The notes: generated by a model from the sequence alone, not told the origin. Shown: positions 1-9,479, numbered from the stretch's first letter. The stretch: 64,000 nt of DNA from Pseudomonas sp. R37(2017) (GCF_002113375.1 NZ_NEHO01000018.1:51075-115074), one strand, 5' to 3'. Numbers and translations are program-made.

Positions 1-336
1 TGGCAAGTCCCGGTCGGCACCGTACAGGACACCGGCCCGCTGGGTATCCGCATGCACCTGCCGATCCCCATCGGCATGCCGACCCTCGGTGCCTCGCTGG
101 CCACCCAGTCGGGCCTGCTGTTCTTTGCCGGTACCCAGGACTTCTACCTGCGCGCCTTCGACACCGGCAACGGTAACGAAATCTGGAAATCGCGTTTGCC
201 GGTGGGCAGCCAGTCCGGGCCGATGACCTACGTGTCGCCGAAAACCGGCAAGCAGTACATCCTGCTGACAGTGGGTGGTGCACGGCAGTCGACCGATCGC
301 GGCGACTATGTGATCGCCTACGCCCTACCCAAATAG
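1..336 (+). CDS. gcd: Membrane-bound PQQ-dependent glucose dehydrogenase, C-terminal fragment
   Basis: The reading frame is open from the first base and ends at TAG, so only the last 111 codons are present. The fragment shows the end of the eight-bladed beta-propeller of quinoprotein dehydrogenases: the FFAGTQDFYLRAFD blade repeat, then LPVGSQSGPMTY and the terminal DYVIAYALP. Family members oxidise glucose to gluconate in the periplasm and pass electrons to ubiquinone. The N-terminal membrane segments and the PQQ and Ca2+ ligands lie outside the window. A quinate or shikimate dehydrogenase of the same family cannot be fully excluded from the C-terminus alone. Confidence 0.82.
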   Translation, partial: WQVPVGTVQDTGPLGIRMHLPIPIGMPTLGASLATQSGLLFFAGTQDFYLRAFDTGNGNEIWKSRLPVGSQSGPMTYVSPKTGKQYILLTVGGARQSTDRGDYVIAYALPK

Positions 337-359
337 CCCCGGCAACCACCCCCTGTACC

Positions 360-475
360 TGTAGGAGCGAGCAAGCTCGCGATGGACGTCAGAACACCGC
401 TGGGTGTCAGGCTGCCAGCGTTATCGTTGGCGACCATCGCGAGCATGCCGCAAGCGGGCACCCGCTCCTACAGGT
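360..475. repeat. Long REP doublet (REPIN-like) with conserved spacer
   Basis: Two inverted REP cores (GTAGGAGCGAGCAAGCTCGC on the left, GCGGGCACCCGCTCCTAC on the right) flank about 68 bp containing GCTGGGT, TCAGGCT and CCAGCGTTATCGTT. The same spacer, in the same orientation, recurs between the REPs at 40900-41014. It lies between gcd and the next gene. Confidence 0.85.
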
Positions 476-552
476 ATTCCACGCCGCCTCGAAGAATGGA
501 CAGCAACACCCACTCGTAGTCGAATGCGAGAACCAGACCCGAGGCAACGGAC

Positions 553-1233
553 ATGTCGAGCAAGATGCCCCCCGCCGTACAAGCTCACGCATTGCAGATC
601 GCCCATCACGAAATGGGCCACTACGTCGTCGCTCGTGCCCTGGGCTTTGCCACGGGCGGCGTGACCCTGACAGTGACCGGGGATTTGCGGCATCAGGGAG
701 GCGCCGCCATTACCCTGGTGCGGCCCATTTCGTCGATAGAAGCCATGAAGGAGCATCTGCAAGCCCGGATGATGGTGCTTCTGGCTGGCGCCATGGCGCA
801 GACACTGCCGTCGAAACCATCAGCCGCAAAACGCGTCGACAAGCCCAAAGCCACAGCCATCCTCAAAGGCGAGCAGGGCGCGGAACGGGATTACGCCAAA
901 ATCAGGGAGCTTCAGCACCTGCTGCGCAACATCGCCTACCCGGATACCGATCCAGCGTCGGATGAGCGCATAGCGGCACAGCTTAAAGCGATGACAGATC
1001 GGCTGTGGGGTCGGACCCAGGAAATCATCGAGGACCAGGCCGAGACGATTGCCGAATTGGCTGTGGCGCTGGTGGACGGCATGGCGCTTGTGGAGCAATG
1101 GGGGCGGGCGGCGGATACGTATGAGGTGGTGTACACCGGGCCGATGCTGGAACGGCTGCGGGCGGTGCAGGTGATCCCTTTGTTGCGTGTTTCGGCTGAC
1201 AGCGGCGGTGATGCTGTTCAGCACTGCAAGTAA
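553..1233 (+). CDS. Free-standing FtsH-peptidase-like (M41-type) predicted zinc metalloprotein
   Basis: This 226-residue protein has no AAA ATPase domain but resembles the peptidase domain of FtsH. It has a zinc-binding helix HHEMGH at residues 18-23 (HExxH), a helix LLAGAMAQ near 76-83 that matches the FtsH LLGGRAAE segment, and GAERD ending at D113. D113 occupies the place of the third zinc ligand in the FtsH motif GAxxDL. The C-terminal half is helical. No signal peptide or membrane segment is visible. The ATG follows GAGG at 541-544. It has its own REP-flanked surroundings and no obvious operon partner. The substrate is unknown, and proteolytic activity is inferred only from the motif. 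Confidence 0.7.
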   Translation: MSSKMPPAVQAHALQIAHHEMGHYVVARALGFATGGVTLTVTGDLRHQGGAAITLVRPISSIEAMKEHLQARMMVLLAGAMAQTLPSKPSAAKRVDKPKATAILKGEQGAERDYAKIRELQHLLRNIAYPDTDPASDERIAAQLKAMTDRLWGRTQEIIEDQAETIAELAVALVDGMALVEQWGRAADTYEVVYTGPMLERLRAVQVIPLLRVSADSGGDAVQHCK

Positions 1234-1248
1234 CAAAGGGTCGGAGTG

Positions 1249-1677
1249 TTATTTGCCAGCGAGCATAGCGTCTTGCACCAGTGACAGCAGTGCATCGGTC
1301 GCCGCCAACAACTCAGCCAGTAGGGTTTCATCCACGTCCATATAACCCTCGTACTCGGCCAGATTACGGCGCTCGTGACAAAGTGCGAACAAGCGCACCT
1401 GGATTTTGTTCAGGTCCAGGGTATGTACCAGGCACTGGAATACCAGATAGCGACGGTCGGAGCGAAAACCCTGCAAGCGCATGGCAGTCAGTGCCAAGGC
1501 ATGTGCGGCGTTATAGGCGAGGTCGAAGCGACTGGCAAAGGACAAGGCCGGACTGTGAGCATCCTTCAAACGGTCCGTAGCCGATCTCAGTAGCCCTTCA
1601 CATTCCTTGCGATCTGGCGGTTCGGCTTTGAGGCCTCCGCTACGCACCAGGTTTTCCAGATTGTCATTGCTGCCCAT
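1249..1677 (-). CDS. HEPN-domain protein, predicted toxin of a HEPN/MNT module
   Basis: This 142-residue, mostly alpha-helical protein has the HEPN helix pair: FDLAYNAAHALALTAMRLQGFR at about 51-72 and the second half RRNLAEYEGY at 103-112. The usual RX4-6H ribonuclease motif is replaced by an Arg-Asn...Glu-Tyr version, as I recall from SAV_6107-like HEPN proteins, so nuclease activity is uncertain. The ATG overlaps the last 14 nt of the upstream nucleotidyltransferase gene and follows AGAGG, which suggests translational coupling. In HEPN/MNT pairs the HEPN member is usually the toxin and the nucleotidyltransferase its neutraliser. That role is inferred from gene order and domains. Confidence 0.68.
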   Translation of the reverse strand: MGSNDNLENLVRSGGLKAEPPDRKECEGLLRSATDRLKDAHSPALSFASRFDLAYNAAHALALTAMRLQGFRSDRRYLVFQCLVHTLDLNKIQVRLFALCHERRNLAEYEGYMDVDETLLAELLAATDALLSLVQDAMLAGK

Positions 1678-2269
1678 CGACTACCTCTGCTGGATTGTGG
1701 CCAATCAGATCAATTTTTTCCTGTTGTTCAACCCGCACTACAAAGCTGTTGCCGGCTGCCTTCTTGGCTTGCCAATCGGCCAGGGTGTAGAGCGTCGGAT
1801 TAATGGTGCGGCCAAGCTGTTCCTCTACGGGCAGTACCCGCTCCATCAAGTCGCTGTAGCTGAGATTTTCGCCGATCAGCATCAGGTCGATGTCACTGCC
1901 GGCATGCTCGTTGCCCTTGGCAATGGAGCCATAGATGAACGCCCATGCCAGTTGATCATTCAGCGGAGTCAAGGCTGCACGCAGTTGCTCTGCAATGCCG
2001 AAAGTCTTGCGCACTATTCCCAGCAGTTCCGCATAGATGGGGCACTCGGGGTTGGCTTGGTAGTGTGTTTGATTACCCCGCCGACTCATGGTGAGAATGC
2101 CGGCACCATGCAAGCGCTCCAACTCACGCATCAGGCTGCCCTTGCCCACCTGCGCCCAGCGGGATATTTCATTGGCGTAAAAGCTCTTGTCCGGTTTGCC
2201 ATACAACATGCCCAGCACTTTTTGCTGAGTGGCGGTAAACAGAGCATCGCTGAGCGGGATGGCAGGCAT
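1664..2269 (-). CDS. Winged-helix/minimal nucleotidyltransferase fusion, predicted antitoxin and autorepressor
   Basis: From the ATG at 2269 this is a 201-residue protein. Residues about 8-70 form a winged helix-turn-helix with a helix containing ISRWAQVGKGSLMRELERL. Residues about 108-195 form a nucleotidyltransferase with GSIAKG at 114 and SDIDLM at 125, giving the intact GSx10DxD catalytic signature. MNT proteins of this kind can AMPylate their HEPN partner. The frame extends upstream to a TTG at 2326, but that TTG is the -35 hexamer of the promoter described at 2284-2326, so the ATG at 2269 is preferred. The gene overlaps the HEPN gene by 14 nt. Confidence 0.75.
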   Translation of the reverse strand: MPAIPLSDALFTATQQKVLGMLYGKPDKSFYANEISRWAQVGKGSLMRELERLHGAGILTMSRRGNQTHYQANPECPIYAELLGIVRKTFGIAEQLRAALTPLNDQLAWAFIYGSIAKGNEHAGSDIDLMLIGENLSYSDLMERVLPVEEQLGRTINPTLYTLADWQAKKAAGNSFVVRVEQQEKIDLIGHNPAEVVDGQQ

Positions 2270-2283
2270 GGTTGACTCTATAA

Positions 2284-2326
2284 GTCCCAAAAAGGGAACG
2301 ATAGGTCCCCTTTTGGGAATTTTCAA
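2284..2326 (-). promoter_or_regulatory. Promoter embedded in an inverted-repeat operator for the HEPN/MNT operon
   Basis: Read on the minus strand there is TTGAAA (2321-2326), a 17-bp spacer and TATCGT (2298-2303). Two copies of TCCCAAAAGGGGA-like half-sites, in inverted orientation and matching at 12 of 13 positions, lie at about 2307-2319 and 2285-2297 and bracket the -10 box. Each copy is itself nearly palindromic. This arrangement suits autorepression by the winged-helix domain of the first gene. Confidence 0.65.
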
Positions 2327-2337
2327 CTCTGCCGTGG

Positions 2338-2658
2338 TTATATGTTTTTCGATGGGACTGCTTCCCTTGTCGTTTGAGCAGGCCGCCGCGTCAGCACCTT
2401 CACCACATCATCGATCACTGCTTTGCTCATCGCCGTCAGGTAATGCGCGGCCCAGGCGTGGCGGTCGGGGCTTTGGGCGTAGGTGGAATCCACGGTGAGG
2501 GACTTTGCGAGGAACAGCAGGTCGGAGGCTTGGGCCAAGGCGTCGGCGATGGGGACGTTGCGGCAGACGTGGAACAAGGGTTGGTCCGAGATGTACATGA
2601 AAGGGGTGAAACCGATGGTTTTGAGTTCTGAGGGGGCGGGGGAATTCGTTTTACTCAT
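2338..2658 (-). CDS. DUF3077 family protein
   Basis: This 106-residue soluble protein carries the core QPLFHVCRNVPIADALAQASDLL (about residues 26-48), which I recognise as DUF3077, a family multiplied in fluorescent pseudomonads. The function is unknown. It has no signal peptide or membrane segment; the middle is helical (HAWAAHYLTAMSKAVIDDVV). AGGAGT lies 5-8 nt before the ATG. It ends about 10 nt upstream of the -35 box of the HEPN/MNT operon. A short open frame and a hairpin (2683-2720) lie just upstream. Confidence 0.72.
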   Translation of the reverse strand: MSKTNSPAPSELKTIGFTPFMYISDQPLFHVCRNVPIADALAQASDLLFLAKSLTVDSTYAQSPDRHAWAAHYLTAMSKAVIDDVVKVLTRRPAQTTREAVPSKNI

Positions 2659-2676
2659 GGGGTGACTCCTGGTTGT

Positions 2677-2865
2677 TCAAGGAGCTGCCACTTTCGTTTC
2701 CAAGCGAATGGGTGGCAGCTGTGCGCAGGTTGGAAAACCGGGAACCAGAGAAACCGGCACGCCCGAAGGCGTCCCACGCACAGCAGCCATAACACGGGAA
2801 CAAAGTATTGAAACTTCTGCAGTCGTGATGGGGCGCAGTTGCGTTACGGTTCGACGGGTTTCCAA
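2677..2865 (-). CDS. Possible small ORF upstream of DUF3077 gene
   Basis: A 62-codon frame starts at TTG (or a later codon) and ends 18 nt before the DUF3077 ATG. The peptide has PITTAEVSILCSRVMAAVRGTPSGVPVSL, which looks protein-like, but no domain is recognised. Its last codons overlap the hairpin at 2683-2720, so the conserved signal here may be RNA structure rather than protein. No strong ribosome binding site is visible. Confidence 0.25.
   Translation of the reverse strand: METRRTVTQLRPITTAEVSILCSRVMAAVRGTPSGVPVSLVPGFPTCAQLPPIRLETKVAAP
2683..2720. repeat. Hairpin in the 5' region of the DUF3077 gene
   Basis: AGCTGCCAC at 2683-2691 pairs with GTGGCAGCT at 2712-2720. Inside it TTCG (2693-2696) faces CGAA (2705-2708), leaving a short loop. 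It has no T tract and sits 25-60 nt before the DUF3077 start codon on the transcribed strand. Confidence 0.5.
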
Positions 2866-3275
2866 GCCCGCTCGCTGATGATCAGCGACGGCCGGAGACT
2901 ATCCCGTCAAAGAAAAGCGCAACAAGGCGGCAAAGTGCCCAAAACGAAGATTCGGAGTTTGCCTACAAGGACGTACGGCGTCATCCGATATTGCGACGTC
3001 CCGTATAAACAAATATCCAAACGCAAACCCCCAAATGCCTGGAGTGAAGCCCTTCGGTAGCATTCCAATGGCGTCACTTGCTTGCCATGCGCTTCATCCA
3101 AGGGCCGGGCAGAGCACATGGTCCAAACGCGCCAGACATTGCCATTAACAATTTCAGGAGTAGTCCATAGTAGTCGAACAGCTGCTCCAGTCCTTAAGGT
3201 TATTCCCTTGAAGTCATATTTCTTAGGTGGCGTGACGAACATGTCCCGCTGGCGAACATCTGGAAATACTGCGTA
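2866..3275. other. AT-richer stretch with no supported gene
   Basis: About 410 bp with visibly lower GC than the flanks (especially 2930-3060). A 15-bp palindrome CGCTGATGATCAGCG lies at 2873-2887. Open frames of 111 codons (minus) and 64-73 codons (plus) exist but show no recognisable family or good ribosome binding site. The partner toxin expected upstream of the HigA-like gene at 3291 is not found here. Confidence 0.4.
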
Positions 3276-3290
3276 GTGAGGGCCGAAACG

Positions 3291-3596
3291 ATGGCTAAGA
3301 AATTTTCTGAACTACAAGCGCGCATGACGCCGCAAGCTCGAGCTGACGCGGAGCGTTTGTACCGGCAGCATCTGAAAGAAATGCCCTTGCACGAGTTGCG
3401 CAAGGCTCAGGAGTTGAGCCAGGAGACCCTGGCCAAGGCGCTGCATATCAATCAGGCGGCGATTTCCAGGATGGAGCGACGCACCGACATGTACATCAGC
3501 ACGCTGCGCAATTACATCCGCGCCATGGGCGGCGAGTTGGAAATCATTGCAACCTTTCCCGAAGGGCAGGTAAAGATTGAGAACTTTGCCAATTGA
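3291..3596 (+). CDS. XRE-family HigA-like antitoxin, orphan
   Basis: From ATG 3291 this is a 101-residue protein. A helix-turn-helix (ELRKAQELSQETLAKALHINQAAISRME) lies in the middle, followed by DMYISTLRNYIRAMGGELEIIATFPEG, the hallmark C-terminal segment of HigA antitoxins that pair with RelE/HigB toxins. The start is chosen because GTGAGGG at 3276-3282 is well spaced before it; the five extra upstream codons would include this site. Type II partners are normally directly upstream, but no RelE/HigB frame is seen, so the gene appears solitary. It could be a repressor or a remnant of a lost system. Confidence 0.75.
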   Translation: MAKKFSELQARMTPQARADAERLYRQHLKEMPLHELRKAQELSQETLAKALHINQAAISRMERRTDMYISTLRNYIRAMGGELEIIATFPEGQVKIENFAN

Positions 3597-3639
3597 TCTG
3601 TAAAACAGATTTCTGCGATCCGAACCGCCAGACACGAAA

Positions 3640-3661
3640 AAGCCGCGTAAAAACGCGGCTT
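3640..3661. terminator. Bidirectional rho-independent terminator
   Basis: AAGCCGCG (3640-3647) and CGCGGCTT (3654-3661) form an 8-bp stem flanked by A-runs on the left and T-runs on the right. It can end both the HigA-like gene from the left and the tRNA transcript from the right. Confidence 0.85.
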
Positions 3662-3668
3662 TCTTGTT

Positions 3669-3745
3669 TGGTGGGCCCACACGGACTTGAACCGTGGACC
3701 AAAGGATTATGAGTCCTCTGCTCTAACCAACTGAGCTATAGGCCC
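3669..3745 (-). tRNA. ileX: tRNA-Ile (CAU anticodon, tRNA-Ile2 type)
   Basis: The minus strand gives a 77-nt cloverleaf. The acceptor stem is GGGCCTA/TGGGCCC, the D arm contains AGCTCAGTTGGTTAGAGC, the anticodon loop is CTCATAA, the T loop is TTCAAGT, and CCA is encoded. GACTCATAATC in the anticodon arm resembles E. coli ileX, whose C34 is converted to lysidine to read AUA, rather than elongator or initiator tRNA-Met. Identity as Ile2 rather than Met is an inference from the arm sequences. Confidence 0.88.
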
Positions 3746-3760
3746 TCAGTAGGTCGCGGA

Positions 3761-6700
3761 TTATAGCGACGGTTTCGCGGCTGTGCTATCCGAAAAAGCC
3801 ATTACGGTTGTACGAAGAAATGTCGCGGCAAATTTCTCGGGGGGTAGGGGGAAGCTGACGATGTAGCCCTGGATTTGCTCACAGCCCTCATGGGCCAGGA
3901 ATTGCTGCTGCGCCTGGGTCTCGACCCCTTCGGCAATCACGGTGAATTGCATGCTGCGGCCGAGGGCGATGATGGCGCGTACGATCGCCGCATCGTGGGG
4001 GTCGTCCGGCAGGCCGCGGACGAAGGACTGGTCGATCTTGAGGATGTCCAGCGGCAGGCGCTTGAGGTAACTCAAGGACGAGTAGCCGGTGCCGAAGTCA
4101 TCGATGGCCAGTTGTACGCCCAGTTTTTTGAGTTGATGCAGCACCGCCAGCGCTTCTTCGGCCTGGCTCATGATGAAGTTTTCAGTGATTTCCAGTTGCA
4201 GGAGAGCGGGGTTGAGGCTGTTGTCCTTGAGCAACTGCTCGATACGGCCCAGCAGGTTGGGTTGGCGCAATTGGGCGCCGGCAAGGTTGACCGACAGCGG
4301 GCCGGGGTTTTCGTACAGCCGGTGCCATTCGGCCATCTGCTGGCAGGCGGTCTCCAGGACCCAGTCGCCGATTTGCAGGATCATGCCGTTTTCTTCAGCC
4401 AGCGGGATGAAGTGCTCCCGCGGCACGTCGCCAAAAGTCGGGTGGTGCCAGCGGATGAGGGCTTCGGCGCCGACCAGGCTGTAGTCTTCGAGGCTGATTT
4501 TCGGTTGGTAGCACAGTTGCAACTCGTTGCGTTCGATGGCACGGCGCAGTTCGTGCTCCAGCGCAACACGCTCGCTGGCCTGGGCGGTGAGGTCGCGGGT
4601 GTAGCTTTCGACGCGGTTACGGCCCTTGGCCTTGGATCGGTACATCGCAGCGTCGGCGTTCTTGATCAGTGTGGCAACGTCGCAACCATCCTTCGGATAG
4701 AGGCTGGTGCCGATGCTGGCGCTGATGAAAAACTCGTGTTCGCCAGCCTGGAATGGCGCGGTGAAACAATTGAGCAGTTTGGTGGCGATATTGTCGGCAT
4801 CAGTGGATTGTTGCAGGCCCGGCAGCAGGATGATGAACTCGTCACCGCCCAGGCGCGCCACGGTGTCGATGTCACGCAGTTGCTCGCGCAGACGTACGGC
4901 AATGCCCTTGAGCAGCAGGTCGCCGACCGGGTGGCCGAGGCTGTCGTTGATGTGCTTGAAGCGGTCGAGATCGAGGAACAGTACGGCGCCCTGGCCGCCA
5001 TGTTCCTGCTGGCTGTTGAGCGCTGTCAGCAGGCGGCTTTCGAACAGCGTGCGATTCGGCAGGCCGGTCAGAGGGTCGTGGTGAGCCTGGTAATCGAGTT
5101 TGGCCTGGGCATGCTTGAGGCTGGAGATGTCGGCGAACACCGCGACAAAGTGGGTGATGAACTTGTCGCGGTTGCGCACGGCACTGATGGTCAGCCAGCT
5201 CGGATAGAGCTCGCCATTCTTGCGCCGATTGGAAATTTCACCCTGCCAATGACCGTCGGCAGTCAATTGGTGCCACATGGCCGCGTAGAACGCGCTGTCA
5301 TGCAGGCCTGAGGCGAGCAGGCGCGGTGTGTGCCCCAGCGCTTCGCTTTCGCTGTAACCGGTGATCTCGGTGAAGGCCCGGTTGACCGCGCTGATGTGCT
5401 GTTGGGTGTCGGTGATCAACACGCCTTCGGCGGTGCTTTCGAACACCGTGGCGGCCTGTTGCAGTTTTTCCTGCATCAGGTGCCGCTCGGTGATGTCCCG
5501 GGCGATGGTCAGCATGCAGTCGTCATCGCCAATCGGCAGCGGACGGCTGGACACTTCGCAGAGGCGGATCTGCCCGTCGCTGCGGCGGATATGGCAGCTG
5601 AAGTCGCGGACAAAACCGTCCCGTTGCAACAGGTCGAGCATTTGCTTGCGTTCATTGAGGTTGACCCAGATCCCCAGTTCCAGCACCGAGCGATCCACTG
5701 ACATGGCGCTGTTGAAACCGGTGATGCGGCTGAAACCCTCGTTGACCTCCAGCAGCAAGCCATCGCTTTGCCGCGACAGCAGCAATCCGTCGGGAGACGC
5801 GTGGAAGGCCTTGGCGAACTTTTCTTCGGATGTTTGCAGTTGCTGCTGGGTTTCCTTGAGCTGGGTGATGTCCCGCACCACGACCACCAGCGCCGGTGTC
5901 ATGTCGAGGTTAAAGGGCTCGGCGGAGATCAGGCCGGTAAACACCTGGCCATTGCTGCGACGAAAGGGCATTTCCAGGTTGCGGATGCTGCCGGCCTGCA
6001 GGCGTTGCAGCAGGCCGGGTCCAACACCGGGAATACCCCAGATGTTCAGGTTGGTGGCGGTCAGGCCAATGACGTCCTCGGCCTTGAGGCCAATCTGCTC
6101 TTCGAACGCTTCGTTGACCTCCAGCAGGCAACCATCGCTCAGGCGTGCGATCACCAGAATGTCAGGGCATTGCCGGAACACCGAAGCGAATTTCTGTTCC
6201 GACAGGCGCAGCGCTTCTTCGGTGCGCTTGGTGTCGGTGATGTCGATCATCAACCCGCGCATCACCGGCTCATGCCCATGCTCGATCAGGCTGACGATAT
6301 CTCGCACCCACAGGCAGCGGCCGTCGGCAGTGATCACCCGGTAGTCGAGGCTGTGATCACGTCCGGCCAGCACTTCGTGATCGCAGAACGTCTGGGCGCG
6401 GGTCAGGTCGGCGGGGTGAATGATGTTGCGCCAGAAGCCCGGAATCAGCCAATGGGACAGGGGATAACCGAGGAGGTCTTCGGCGTGGGGTGAAACATAG
6501 CTGTAGGTGTAGTCGGTGACTTTTGCTTCCCAGGCGATGGCCGAGAGGCTCTCCACCAGGCCGCGATAGTGGTACTCGCTACTGCGCAGTTCCTGTTCAA
6601 GATCGATCCGGCGGGCAATTTCCGAACTCAAACGGCGGTTGACGCGGATAACCGCTGCCAGCACGAGGGTCAGCAGCAGTAGCCCGGGCAGGCCATACAC

Positions 6701-7507
6701 CAACAAGTCATTCCAGAACGTTCGATGATCGAGGACGTTGCCGACCCAATGTTCCTGAATGGCGCTGATTTCGGCGGGGCTCATGTCCGCCAGGACTTTG
6801 TCGAGAATTCCAACGAGCATTTTGTTGTTGCGAGGTACCGCCATGGCCAATTGATAGCGATAGGGGGTTTCACCGCTGACATACAACCCATCGAGCTTGA
6901 GCTGGCGCAGGGTCCAGACGCTGGAAGCCAGATCGCCCACTACTGCGTCCACTTCGTCGGTGGCCAGTGCCTGCAATGCCGAGCTGACGTTGGGCGTCGC
7001 CACCAGGTTCAGGTCGGGATGGTGGGTGCGCAGCAGTTCGTGGGGAGCGTAGTTTTCCACCACGGCGATTTTCAGGCCGTACAGGTCTTCCAGTTTGTGT
7101 GGTTGAGGCCCCCCGACGTGGGCCAGGATGACAATCGGAAAGTCCAGGTAGGGGCGGGTGAACGCCAGATAGTTCTGGCGTTCCGGGGTCGACATGATGC
7201 CAGGAAGCAGGTCGATTTTGCCCTTTTTGGCTTGATCCAGGACGACGGTCCAGCTCACCGGCTCGATGGGCGTGAGCCTGGTCGCCAGCCTTTTGCGGAT
7301 AACCTCGATGTAGTCCGCGGCAAGGCCTTGGTAGCGGCCCTCATCGTCGCGAAATTCGAAAGGCGGCCACGACGCATCGACCCCCAGGCGCAAGTTGGGG
7401 TGGGCAGCCAGCCAGCTACGTTCATCGTCTGTGAGAGTCAGCGCGCCAGCCGTTGCAGTCCAGGTCATCAGCGACAGCAAAAAAAGCACGGTCGGCAGTC
7501 TGGGCAT
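3761..7507 (-). CDS. Periplasmic-sensing GGDEF/EAL cyclic-di-GMP protein with four PAS domains
   Basis: This 1248-residue protein has a signal peptide (1-22), a BvgS-type family-3 solute-binding sensor domain (about 25-260, NLRLGVDASWPPFEF), one membrane helix (about 268-290) and four PAS domains (about 310-810). A GGDEF domain follows, with RLGGDEF near 886 and an intact RxxD inhibitory site (RDID) upstream. The EAL domain has EALIRW near 1015, DDFGTGYSSL and EGVET. Both catalytic motifs look intact, so it may make and break cyclic-di-GMP in response to a periplasmic amino acid-like ligand. It is monocistronic, between the tRNA and the rpoD terminator. The ligand is unknown. Confidence 0.88.
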   Translation of the reverse strand: MPRLPTVLFLLSLMTWTATAGALTLTDDERSWLAAHPNLRLGVDASWPPFEFRDDEGRYQGLAADYIEVIRKRLATRLTPIEPVSWTVVLDQAKKGKIDLLPGIMSTPERQNYLAFTRPYLDFPIVILAHVGGPQPHKLEDLYGLKIAVVENYAPHELLRTHHPDLNLVATPNVSSALQALATDEVDAVVGDLASSVWTLRQLKLDGLYVSGETPYRYQLAMAVPRNNKMLVGILDKVLADMSPAEISAIQEHWVGNVLDHRTFWNDLLVYGLPGLLLLTLVLAAVIRVNRRLSSEIARRIDLEQELRSSEYHYRGLVESLSAIAWEAKVTDYTYSYVSPHAEDLLGYPLSHWLIPGFWRNIIHPADLTRAQTFCDHEVLAGRDHSLDYRVITADGRCLWVRDIVSLIEHGHEPVMRGLMIDITDTKRTEEALRLSEQKFASVFRQCPDILVIARLSDGCLLEVNEAFEEQIGLKAEDVIGLTATNLNIWGIPGVGPGLLQRLQAGSIRNLEMPFRRSNGQVFTGLISAEPFNLDMTPALVVVVRDITQLKETQQQLQTSEEKFAKAFHASPDGLLLSRQSDGLLLEVNEGFSRITGFNSAMSVDRSVLELGIWVNLNERKQMLDLLQRDGFVRDFSCHIRRSDGQIRLCEVSSRPLPIGDDDCMLTIARDITERHLMQEKLQQAATVFESTAEGVLITDTQQHISAVNRAFTEITGYSESEALGHTPRLLASGLHDSAFYAAMWHQLTADGHWQGEISNRRKNGELYPSWLTISAVRNRDKFITHFVAVFADISSLKHAQAKLDYQAHHDPLTGLPNRTLFESRLLTALNSQQEHGGQGAVLFLDLDRFKHINDSLGHPVGDLLLKGIAVRLREQLRDIDTVARLGGDEFIILLPGLQQSTDADNIATKLLNCFTAPFQAGEHEFFISASIGTSLYPKDGCDVATLIKNADAAMYRSKAKGRNRVESYTRDLTAQASERVALEHELRRAIERNELQLCYQPKISLEDYSLVGAEALIRWHHPTFGDVPREHFIPLAEENGMILQIGDWVLETACQQMAEWHRLYENPGPLSVNLAGAQLRQPNLLGRIEQLLKDNSLNPALLQLEITENFIMSQAEEALAVLHQLKKLGVQLAIDDFGTGYSSLSYLKRLPLDILKIDQSFVRGLPDDPHDAAIVRAIIALGRSMQFTVIAEGVETQAQQQFLAHEGCEQIQGYIVSFPLPPEKFAATFLRTTVMAFSDSTAAKPSL

Positions 7508-7603
7508 AACGGTCTCGTTATGGCTCGGGGGAATGCTTCGAGTGTAGACGGGCTACGGGGCGGAGGAGGAGTTGCAGAGCTTTTAATCTGCCATAAAACA
7601 AAA

Positions 7604-7623
7604 CCCCCGGCCTGGGCCGGGGG
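7604..7623 (-). terminator. rho-independent terminator of rpoD
   Basis: CCCCCGGCC (7604-7612) pairs with GGCCGGGGG (7615-7623), followed on the minus strand by TTTTGTTTT. It ends the rpoD transcript eight bases after the stop codon. Confidence 0.85.
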
Positions 7624-7631
7624 TTCTGGTA

Positions 7632-9479
<1,848 letters not shown>

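Noticed and set aside
2270..2326. TTG start extending the nucleotidyltransferase by 19 residues
   Set aside because: The TTG and following codons coincide with the -35 box, operator and -10 box, so they should lie upstream of the message start.
2907..3242. 111-codon minus frame as a toxin partner
   Set aside because: No resemblance to RelE/HigB or another toxin family, opposite orientation to the antitoxin gene and no good ribosome binding site.
3669..3745. tRNA-Met assignment
   Set aside because: The anticodon is CAU, but the anticodon arm GACTCATAATC and flanks match the lysidine-modified tRNA-Ile2 type rather than initiator or elongator Met.
3875..5311. 478-codon plus frame over the GGDEF/EAL gene
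   Set aside because: It is antisense of a gene with intact catalytic motifs and has no recognisable domain.
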